From Chloroflexota bacterium (GTDB taxonomy: Bacteria > Chloroflexota > Anaerolineae > Aggregatilineales > Phototrophicaceae), in NCBI GenBank assembly GCA_011523735.1, contig WTGB01000165.1:1-64000 (forward strand): 64,000 bases of DNA, given 5' to 3'. Positions 54,625-61,539 of this stretch are shown here, piece after piece; within the stretch, counting starts at the first letter, position 1, and each line of letters opens with the position of its first letter. The position numbers and the translations under genes were made by a program. A model generated the notes under the pieces. The model saw only the letters and a list, made by a program, of their open reading frames with translations, had not been told where the DNA came from and made no database searches.

Positions 54625-55617
54625 CTAGGCTGATCCTTCCACACTGCTGCGGACGGCGCGGATATTCGAGATTGGGGTATTGATGAAGCCGCTGCCGCTG
54701 CCGGACAAGATGAATTTTCGTGATTCGCTTTGGTTGATGGCGTCGCGGACTACCGAACTCAGTAGCGCCGGGGTGCCGCGCAGCAGATCGTCGTGTGCGT
54801 TCAAGCCGCCGCAGACCGCAAAGCTGAACAGGCTTTTGGCTTTGGCAAGTTCGTCAGCGCTAGTACGTGTATCCCAGTTTAGTGCCTGGATTGGCAAGTC
54901 AGCAAATAGGGTCAGCATCGGCGACAGACCGCCCACCTGGATGATATTCAGCCACCAATGTTCTGGCAGGTCATCAAGGATGTCTTGGATATGCGGCAAA
55001 ACATGGGCAGCGTATTCCACTTCTGACATGACATCGTGGCTGGCAAATTCGATGACGAGGAATATCCCGGCGACACCGGGAACCTTCCGCAGCGCTTCGA
55101 GAAAACGCTTGGTGCTCTCCGAGAGTTGATTCAAGCCGCTGCGGAGGCGGTCTGGACGGACGCGCATATCCCTCAGCGCCTTCTGCCTACCAGCCATTTG
55201 CGCAGCTTGTATGAGCGGGCTGTAAACCGTTTGTAGGATGGGCGCCGTATCGGCCTGAAGAGCTTGGCTGATCAGTCGCAGGCATTGAATTTGCTGCAAC
55301 AGAGCGCCGCGCTCCGGGGAAAGCGGACGGAGCTCCGTCCAGGCGAGCGAGCGACTTATGATTCGCTTCTTGATGTCTCGACTGCCTTGCGCATGACCTT
55401 CCCATGCGTCTTGAACGCCATAATCGACGACCTGAAAATTCCGCGAAGGCATAACCCGTACGAAATCCCAATTGTAGTCGTGCTGGAAATCGATCGTGGA
55501 GCGAGCTAGATCTGCGTATCGTTGATCATCGCCTGGCCAATGCCGCCAGAGCGCGACAGGCACACGATCAACCGGCTCTCCGGCGATTGCGCGCTCGAGG
55601 CGTTGACGCTTGTGCAT
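54625..55617 (-). CDS. Uroporphyrinogen decarboxylase-fold protein
   Basis: 330 aa. RLERAIAGEPVDRVPVALWRHWPGDD is the UroD/MtaA-family N-terminus, and ALNWDTRTSADELAKAKSLF and CGGLNAHDDLLRG are typical barrel segments. Some expected heme-pathway residues are not obvious and no other heme genes are nearby. It may therefore be a UroD-like methyltransferase-type protein rather than HemE. Confidence 0.78.
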   Translation of the reverse strand: MHKRQRLERAIAGEPVDRVPVALWRHWPGDDQRYADLARSTIDFQHDYNWDFVRVMPSRNFQVVDYGVQDAWEGHAQGSRDIKKRIISRSLAWTELRPLSPERGALLQQIQCLRLISQALQADTAPILQTVYSPLIQAAQMAGRQKALRDMRVRPDRLRSGLNQLSESTKRFLEALRKVPGVAGIFLVIEFASHDVMSEVEYAAHVLPHIQDILDDLPEHWWLNIIQVGGLSPMLTLFADLPIQALNWDTRTSADELAKAKSLFSFAVCGGLNAHDDLLRGTPALLSSVVRDAINQSESRKFILSGSGSGFINTPISNIRAVRSSVEGSA

Positions 55618-55625
55618 GGCGCCGG

Positions 55626-55985
55626 TTACGATGCTGTTGCGCCCACATCCTCGAGACGTTGCGACAACATACGCGTCAACATCATGTACCGATCGTCGAA
55701 GTTAGTCTCGAGGTCATTGTCGCCGAGGTTCCCTTCGGTTTGCGAGGTTGTCTTGACAGCAGAAAGCGCGCTCTCAGTTTTTTCAAGCGCCTGCCTAAAG
55801 GCATCAGCCGCAGCGCCGAGATTACCCGATGCTTTGTGCGCCAAGCCCAAGCCATACAAGGCGTCGACATTATCAGGATTAGCCGAAATGACGCTGTCGA
55901 ATATGCGAATTGCGCCATCGTTATCGCCTTCGCGATGTAGACGCCATGCCTGTCCGACCCTTTCTACCGATGCCATTGAGGACAT
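55626..55985 (-). CDS. Short TPR protein
   Basis: 119 aa. One clear TPR pair: ERVGQAWRLHREGDNDGAIRIFDSVISANPDN and VDALYGLGLAHKASGNLGAAADAFRQALE, in overlapping 34-residue units. The ATG at 55985 follows GAAGGAG at 5 nt. It is upstream of the UroD-like gene on the same strand. Partner unknown. Confidence 0.75.
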   Translation of the reverse strand: MSSMASVERVGQAWRLHREGDNDGAIRIFDSVISANPDNVDALYGLGLAHKASGNLGAAADAFRQALEKTESALSAVKTTSQTEGNLGDNDLETNFDDRYMMLTRMLSQRLEDVGATAS

Positions 55986-56199
55986 GATTACTCCTTCGTC
56001 TGCACTGGCCGCCTCATGAAGTTGCCGAGCAAAGCCTCTCGAGTTGCGCGACACAAACACTATTGTACCTCAAAGATGGCAGACCGCTACTGCTTGCGAG
56101 CGGTCGTAGAGCAAGCGTCGGTCGCGGTTTATCTTGTCTTGTCTGGTCGGTAAGCCGATGTTATGCTTCCGCATTGACCAAGATTCAATTCTCATCAAC

Positions 56200-56664
56200 A
56201 TGCGCATTCGAATGGCCAAAGAAATGGACCTCGGGGCCGCAGCTCAGCTTTGGTTTGAGCGGATTGCTCTCTTGCGAGAATCTGACGCGAACACTGTGCT
56301 TCTGCCTGATGCGATTTATGTCTGGCAGCAGCAAGCGAAGCATTGGATCGATGATGATGGCTATGCTTTTTTCATAGCGGAATCTGATGGAAAGCTGGCA
56401 GGCATTCTCGTGGTCAGCATAAAGGATAATGTGCCTTGGCTGTATCCGCCGCGCTTGGGTGAAATTGTAGAGATGGTTTTGGATTTGCATCGTCCGCATA
56501 GCAGATTGGCCGGCGCGTTGCTAGAGCGGGCTGCCGCCTGGTTTCGGGCGAATGACCTAGCCATCTTGGAAGTACAGCCGCCGGCGCACTATCCAGTTGA
56601 AGAGACTTTTTGGCGGGCGCAAGGCGGCAATTCGCGATCGCACAAGTTCTGGCTGAAATTATGA
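56200..56664 (+). CDS. GNAT-family acetyltransferase
   Basis: 154 aa. MRIRMAKEMDLGAAAQLW is the usual GNAT start, with FFIAESDGKLAGILVVSI and HSRLAGALLERAAAWFRAND forming the acetyl-CoA motif (degenerate R/QxxGxG/A). It is coupled to a second acetyltransferase by an ATGA overlap. Substrate unknown. The start is chosen for the normal family N-terminus; an upstream frame to 56134 looks non-coding. Confidence 0.75.
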   Translation: MRIRMAKEMDLGAAAQLWFERIALLRESDANTVLLPDAIYVWQQQAKHWIDDDGYAFFIAESDGKLAGILVVSIKDNVPWLYPPRLGEIVEMVLDLHRPHSRLAGALLERAAAWFRANDLAILEVQPPAHYPVEETFWRAQGGNSRSHKFWLKL

Positions 56665-57143
56665 TACGGCTGGCTCTCGAGACTGATGCCGAGCGCATCG
56701 GCAAGTTGTGGACAGAGATGGTGCTATACCACCATCAATTCGACGACACTACATTCCGAGCGGCTGAGAATGGCGCGGCTTTGTATTCGCGCAGTATTCG
56801 AGATCGTCTTCAGGATCCAAAGGCTCGGATCCTGGTCGTGGAGAAAAGAGGCGAAATAGTGGGCTATGTGAGCGGCGTTATCGCTGACATAACAACTGAA
56901 ATGTTTGAGCCACTGCGCTGCGGACTTCTCTCTGATATCTATATTTCTGAGGCATATCGGCGCCAAGGCTTGGGTCGGCAGCTTGTTGAACGACTCTGCC
57001 TTTGGTTTCGTCATCAGGACGTAACGCATTTCGAATGGCATGTGAGCGCGAGAAACCGAGCAGCGCTGGCCTTCTGGCAAGCAATCGGTGGTGAAACGAC
57101 CATTCTGCGTATGCGAGCGCAAATATCGGGGAGGGGGTCATGA
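56661..57143 (+). CDS. GNAT-family acetyltransferase
   Basis: 160 aa. MIRLALETDAERIGKLW at the N-terminus, LSDIYISEAYRRQGLGRQLVERL with the RRQGLG acetyl-CoA loop (about 102-107), then HVSARNRAALAFWQAIGG. A well-preserved GNAT domain. ATGA overlaps link it to the preceding acetyltransferase and to the following editing protein. Confidence 0.85.
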   Translation: MIRLALETDAERIGKLWTEMVLYHHQFDDTTFRAAENGAALYSRSIRDRLQDPKARILVVEKRGEIVGYVSGVIADITTEMFEPLRCGLLSDIYISEAYRRQGLGRQLVERLCLWFRHQDVTHFEWHVSARNRAALAFWQAIGGETTILRMRAQISGRGS

Positions 57144-57847
57144 CCGAATTGTTGTACCTTGAAGACAGCTACCTCAAGGATTTTGTCGCCAGGGTAGTCG
57201 GGCATGATGTGGATCAAAACGGTGTTTTGCTAGACCGCAGCGCCTTCTATCCCGGTGGCGGTGGGCAGCAGCCCGATCAGGGTACGTTGCGAGCTGACGA
57301 TTCACAATTTGTTGTGACTACGGTTCGGCGCGGCAATGTGCACATTGTTGACGGTGATTTGCCTCCGTTGGGCAGCGAGGTACGCGGCTCAATCAACTGG
57401 GAGCGGCGATACAAGATCATGCGGACGCACACGGCGATGCACATACTTTGTGGCGTCATCTGGCGTGATTATCAGGCGAGCGTCACTGGAGGAAATATGG
57501 ATATTCTCAGCGGACGAATGGACTTTGAGTTTGAGCGTTTGGCGCCAGAGGTGGTCAGCATTGTTGAAGAAAGAATCAACCTTGAAGTTGCTTCGGAGCG
57601 GGAAGTACGGACAAAGATACTTCCGCGAGAAGAAGCCTTCGAAATTCCGGATCTGATACGGACAAAGATCAACCTCTTGCCGGAAAGCATCAAAGAAGTG
57701 CGAACGGTCGAGATCGTGGGCTTGGACCTGCAGGCTGACGGTGGCACGCACGTGGCCAATACGCGGGAAGTCGGCACGATCAAGATTGCGAAATACAAGA
57801 GCAAAGGCGGCATCAACAAGCGGCTTTATGTGGAGCTATCAGATTGA
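57140..57847 (+). CDS. AlaX-type alanyl-tRNA editing protein
   Basis: 235 aa. FYPGGGGQQPDQGTL and MRTHTAMHILCGV (HxxxH zinc site) match AlaX, a free-standing relative of the AlaRS editing domain that removes serine or glycine wrongly attached to tRNA-Ala. The second zinc motif reads LQADGGTHVANTREVG. The Cys usual at the position before GGTH in AlaRS is Asp here, while the His is kept. The ATGA overlap couples it to the acetyltransferase. Confidence 0.88.
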   Translation: MTELLYLEDSYLKDFVARVVGHDVDQNGVLLDRSAFYPGGGGQQPDQGTLRADDSQFVVTTVRRGNVHIVDGDLPPLGSEVRGSINWERRYKIMRTHTAMHILCGVIWRDYQASVTGGNMDILSGRMDFEFERLAPEVVSIVEERINLEVASEREVRTKILPREEAFEIPDLIRTKINLLPESIKEVRTVEIVGLDLQADGGTHVANTREVGTIKIAKYKSKGGINKRLYVELSD

Positions 57848-58548
57848 TGCGCTATTTGCATCCTGTTCAAGCGCATGAGACTTTCGTGGCGAGTGGTGAA
57901 TACCGATTTGTCAAAGATGGTCAGGCTTTAGACAAGTCAGAAACCTGGACGATACACGAGCATCCTGATGGTGGACGATTCATCCGCGTAGATGTCGATG
58001 CGCGGCGCGCCGAAGGCAAGTCAATTCTCCTTGAAGCGCTCCAGGGCAGTGATGGCGGGTTGGAACGCCTTGACCTCCGTTACGAGAATGCGCGGTTTGA
58101 AGGTGGAATCAAGGATTTGCGCGCGAGCTATCAAGTGACCGAATCTATGCTGCAAGTTGGTTACAACATGAATGGCGCTGGCCGTCAATATACGGAAATT
58201 GAGTTGCCGCCTGAAGTGCTGATTGACATCCCTTTGCTCGTCTTTAGAGGTTCGGCCATCCAGGCGATGGCAGAGGAGAACACTCGGTATCGACCTATAT
58301 TCGTACCGATGTACGAACATGCACAGCTATTTCCCGGCACATTGAGAATGGTTGAAGCCCCTGTTGACTTCGCCGGAGAAGATGCTGTGATTCTTGGCAA
58401 GCGACAGATTTGCGTTCGGCGCTATACGTATCGAAACCAGGCGGTAGTCTATTGGATAGACCGGCACGGCGTGGTCATCAAACGCGCCAACGCATTCAAA
58501 CAGCAAGAAATCGTCGTGAAGATAAGTAATTATGCGATGCCGTCCTAG
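57847..58548 (+). CDS. Conserved-looking protein of unknown function
   Basis: 233 aa, soluble, beta-rich, no signal peptide or recognised domain. Features are a QAHETFVASGEYRF start, many acidic patches and IDRHGVVIKRAN near the end. The ATG overlaps the AlaX stop as TGATG, so it is in the same transcript. Confidence 0.65.
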   Translation: MRYLHPVQAHETFVASGEYRFVKDGQALDKSETWTIHEHPDGGRFIRVDVDARRAEGKSILLEALQGSDGGLERLDLRYENARFEGGIKDLRASYQVTESMLQVGYNMNGAGRQYTEIELPPEVLIDIPLLVFRGSAIQAMAEENTRYRPIFVPMYEHAQLFPGTLRMVEAPVDFAGEDAVILGKRQICVRRYTYRNQAVVYWIDRHGVVIKRANAFKQQEIVVKISNYAMPS

Positions 58549-58607
58549 CAAGACAGCTATGGGTGTAGTTATTGCGCGCTGTTTCGCATTGCTTAGAGTT
58601 ATCGGAA

Positions 58608-59600
58608 ATGCTCAAGCGATTTGAGATATTTTTGGGACCCCGACGCTTTCGAGCGTTCATAGCCTTGCTAGCGGTCACCGGCTTGGTCAGCCTTGTTCTT
58701 AATGCTGTTTCTAGCGAGTCAGAAACCGTTGCTGCGATACAGACGATTCTGCTCCTCGTATTTGTCGTCGGCGCTGCATATTTAATTTTAGGACGCTTGC
58801 CCGGCGAGGAGCGGAAACGCTGGCTGGCGGTGATTTTGCCGTCGCTCCTGGTTATGATCGTCGGTTCTGTTGCGATGCCGGCGCTGACCGGCGTATTTGT
58901 CGGCGCAAGTCTAGGCTGGATCGTGGCCGGCATCTTTATTTTCCGCAACATCGGCGGACCGAAGAACTACAAGACAGCGGTCAAGGCGATGCGCAAAGGT
59001 GACTACCGGCGAGCAATCGCAGCAATGTCCGCGCAGATCAAGGAACAGCCAACAAGCGCCGAACACTATCGTTTCCGGGCTGAGTTGTACCGGCTATCGG
59101 GCGATCTGAAGTCGGCAAGCCTAGATTATCGTCGAATGATCGAAATAGACGCCAACTCCGCTGTAGCGCATAATGGCTTGGCCGAGGTTGAGTTGCAAGC
59201 AGAGCGCTATCCGGAAGCGCGGCGTGCGGCGGAACAGGCGCATAAGTTAGCGCCCGAAGAATGGGTGGCGGCTTATAACTTGGGCATGATAGATGATCGG
59301 CTGCAAGACAATGAAGCTGTCGTCCGCCATTTGACGACGGCGCTTGAACTGAAGATACCTGATTCTCGACACCGGCTATTGACGCATTTATACTTGTGGC
59401 GCGCGCACAGGCGGTTGTCTGATGATGGCGCAGCGGAGAATGCTTTAGCGGCGCTGAGAAAAGAGCGAGCTGGCCTGGAAGAGTGGCAGGTAATAATGAG
59501 CGCCAAGGAAGCGCAGGCTTTGCGTGAAGTCCTAAACGAAGACGTAGAGCAGGCGCGTCAACTCATAGAGCGCGAACCTGTCGAAGCGAAAGTATCCTAA
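58608..59600 (+). CDS. Membrane-anchored TPR protein
   Basis: 330 aa. Four hydrophobic segments in the first 125 residues are followed by three to four TPR units, such as AVKAMRKGDYRRAIAAMSAQIKEQP and AAYNLGMIDDRLQDNEAVVRHL. First of three neighbouring genes with the same layout. Scaffolding at the membrane is likely; partner unknown. Confidence 0.75.
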   Translation: MLKRFEIFLGPRRFRAFIALLAVTGLVSLVLNAVSSESETVAAIQTILLLVFVVGAAYLILGRLPGEERKRWLAVILPSLLVMIVGSVAMPALTGVFVGASLGWIVAGIFIFRNIGGPKNYKTAVKAMRKGDYRRAIAAMSAQIKEQPTSAEHYRFRAELYRLSGDLKSASLDYRRMIEIDANSAVAHNGLAEVELQAERYPEARRAAEQAHKLAPEEWVAAYNLGMIDDRLQDNEAVVRHLTTALELKIPDSRHRLLTHLYLWRAHRRLSDDGAAENALAALRKERAGLEEWQVIMSAKEAQALREVLNEDVEQARQLIEREPVEAKVS

Positions 59601-59610
59601 AGGTGCTGTA

Positions 59611-60498
59611 GTGTCGATTCGCCGGCGGATAGCCTGGATTGCAGTTTTTGTCTCCGTTGCAGTCGGGGCCTTGGGTTTTCTCGTCTTCATACTTGGTGTG
59701 TTCATTGAGTTGGCAGATGGCATAACCCAGCCCCTTGATCCATACATTTCGCCAGTAATGCAAATGTCACTTGCGGGTCTATGCTTGTCGGCAACGATGA
59801 TCTTGCTCGGTTTTCTGCTCGTCGGTATCTTGCTGGCACGGCAGTCAAGGCGCTATGGGGCGGGTTATGGCGAAGCGTATCAACTAATTCAGCGGATGCA
59901 ATTCCCGCAGGCGATTCAATTGCTGGAGCGAGTCTTGGCTGGTGGAAAGATCACGCCGGATTTGCTAATGCTGCTCACAAGCGCTTATGCCTATAACGGA
60001 CAACTGGCGAAGGCGCAGGAGACGGCTGATCGCGCCGTACAGATGTTCCCGGGCGATGCCGGCGCCTATATGACGCTGGCAAACGGTTACCGCATGCAAG
60101 CGAGCTACGGCGAGGCCGCAATCGCCTTGCAGACGGCGGCACAGCTTTCCCCGACGCAACCAATCATCTGGGCGGAGCTGGGTTTTGTGCAGCAATTATC
60201 CGGCGAGCATGATTCTGCCATAGAATCTTTCAAGCACGCGGCGCTCTACTCGATGCCTTCAATGTATGCTGTGCGTGTGAATTACTACCTGTCACGTCAC
60301 TATCATAAGGTAGGCGAGCGGGAAAATGCGCAGCATGCTACTGAGCGGATGATCGCTTCAAAGCACGGCTTGCAAGCCTGGAAGTCGACCTTGCGTGCCC
60401 TGGAAGGCACAGCTTACGGCAGTCTGCTTCACTACGAGATCGAAAAGATTGAAGACGTAATTGCCGAGAAGCAAGCTAAGAGAAAGAACAGCGAATGA
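59611..60498 (+). CDS. Membrane-anchored TPR protein
   Basis: 295 aa, GTG start. Two hydrophobic segments (about 8-33 and 48-75) are followed by TPR units including MFPGDAGAYMTLANGYRMQASYGEAAIALQ in part. It lies 10 nt after the previous TPR gene and overlaps the next as ATGA. Confidence 0.75.
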   Translation: MSIRRRIAWIAVFVSVAVGALGFLVFILGVFIELADGITQPLDPYISPVMQMSLAGLCLSATMILLGFLLVGILLARQSRRYGAGYGEAYQLIQRMQFPQAIQLLERVLAGGKITPDLLMLLTSAYAYNGQLAKAQETADRAVQMFPGDAGAYMTLANGYRMQASYGEAAIALQTAAQLSPTQPIIWAELGFVQQLSGEHDSAIESFKHAALYSMPSMYAVRVNYYLSRHYHKVGERENAQHATERMIASKHGLQAWKSTLRALEGTAYGSLLHYEIEKIEDVIAEKQAKRKNSE

Positions 60499-61319
60499 TC
60501 ATCATGCGTGATTTGGCGCGGAGCTTGTCCCAATGGGACGGGCACGCCAAATTCGCGCTGGTACTGGCTTTAAGTTTGCTAATACTCCTAGTCGCTCTGG
60601 GATTTGGCGGTCCGCGAGAGATTCAGTTGCCGGCGCGCCTCGGCGCCTTTGGTCTTTTGGTGACGTTGCAAGTCCTCTTTCTCTGGGCGAACAGGCGTGA
60701 TATCTCACCATATCATCAGGCGCAAGCGTATTTTATCGCCGGAGATTATCAGACAGCGCGCTCAATACTCGAAGGCATACCGGAGTCTTCGCGTGTTTCC
60801 GTCGATGCGCTGGTTCTGCTGGGAAACTGCTACCGGCATCTTGGCCGCTATGAGAAGAGCCGCGCAGCGCTTGGGCGAGCATTGGAGATCAAACCTGATC
60901 ACCATCTGGCGCTCTTTAGCCGGGGAAAGCTTGATCTCGTTGCAGGCGAATATATTGGCGCTGCTGAAATGATACTGAAGTCACTGGACGCGGGCGCGCC
61001 CAAAATCGTCCGATTTGAGTTAGGACAGGCTTACTTTCTACACGGCGATTACAAACGAGCAATGTCTCAACTGAATGCCGTCTGTACAGACTTAGCGGAC
61101 GACCTGCCGCAGAAGCTGTTGATTTGTCATTATCTTAATCGCATGGGTGAGTCTGGGCGCCCTAGCACGGATTTGACGCGCGCTGGGATAGATCATTGGC
61201 GCGAGGAAGCGAAAAAGTATAACACCACACCCTATGGTGAAGCGATACGGCTCGCAGTTGATGAACTGGACGCCTTTCTAGCGGGCAACATAGGCGTGAA
61301 CCTCGGGCGGCAACGTTAG
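60495..61319 (+). CDS. Membrane-anchored TPR protein
   Basis: 274 aa. Two hydrophobic segments (about 16-36 and 46-66), then TPR units such as AQAYFIAGDYQTARSILEGIP and LLGNCYRHLGRYEKSRAALGRALE. Third of the tandem trio; probably arose by duplication of its neighbours. An alternative ATG lies three codons downstream. Confidence 0.75.
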   Translation: MIIMRDLARSLSQWDGHAKFALVLALSLLILLVALGFGGPREIQLPARLGAFGLLVTLQVLFLWANRRDISPYHQAQAYFIAGDYQTARSILEGIPESSRVSVDALVLLGNCYRHLGRYEKSRAALGRALEIKPDHHLALFSRGKLDLVAGEYIGAAEMILKSLDAGAPKIVRFELGQAYFLHGDYKRAMSQLNAVCTDLADDLPQKLLICHYLNRMGESGRPSTDLTRAGIDHWREEAKKYNTTPYGEAIRLAVDELDAFLAGNIGVNLGRQR

Positions 61320-61349
61320 TTGATGATTGATTCTACCCTTTCGTAATAA
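61320..61349 (+). promoter_or_regulatory. Possible promoter of the ileS leader
   Basis: TTGATG (61320-61325), 18 bp, TAATAA (61344-61349). A start near 61356 would give an ileS 5' leader of about 185 nt. Confidence 0.4.
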
Positions 61350-61416
61350 TGCGAACTACGTCATAATTCCAACGGATTTGTACCCTGGATAGGGCAACAA
61401 ACAAGGAGGTGCTTAC

Positions 61417-61503
61417 GTGGTGTCACATGCAGATGTGTACACACCGCGGGTCATTGTTGCTTTGATACGACGGACTCAGGAATCTAGCGGAATCCGAGCA
61501 TAG
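61417..61503 (+). CDS. Isoleucine-containing leader peptide of ileS
   Basis: A 28-codon ORF beginning GTG GTG, 7 nt after AAGGAGG (61403-61409), a strong ribosome-binding site. Codons 12-20 read R-V-I-V-A-L-I-R-R, with Ile codons ATT (61453) and ATA (61465) and a third, ATC, at 61492. It ends with TAG at 61501-61503, 37 nt before the ileS ATG. Such a good initiation site on a tiny ORF ahead of an aminoacyl-tRNA synthetase points to a stalling leader. Confidence 0.75.
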   Translation: MVSHADVYTPRVIVALIRRTQESSGIRA

Positions 61504-61522
61504 CGCATTTGTATCAAGGCAA
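61457..61522 (+). promoter_or_regulatory. Stem sequestering the ileS ribosome-binding region
   Basis: TTGCTTTGATAC (61457-61468, inside the leader codons) pairs over 12 bp, with a single G-T, with GTATCAAGGCAA (61511-61522). The second arm contains AAGG and touches the ATG at 61522; three G-T pairs could extend it over GGAG (61524-61527). The 42-nt loop has its own CGGACTC/GAATCCG hairpin (6 of 7 bp). A ribosome paused at ATT 61453 or ATA 61465 would cover the first arm and expose the ileS start. No T-tract is present, so control would be translational. Confidence 0.7.
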
Positions 61523-61539
61523 TGGAGAAATCGCGACCC

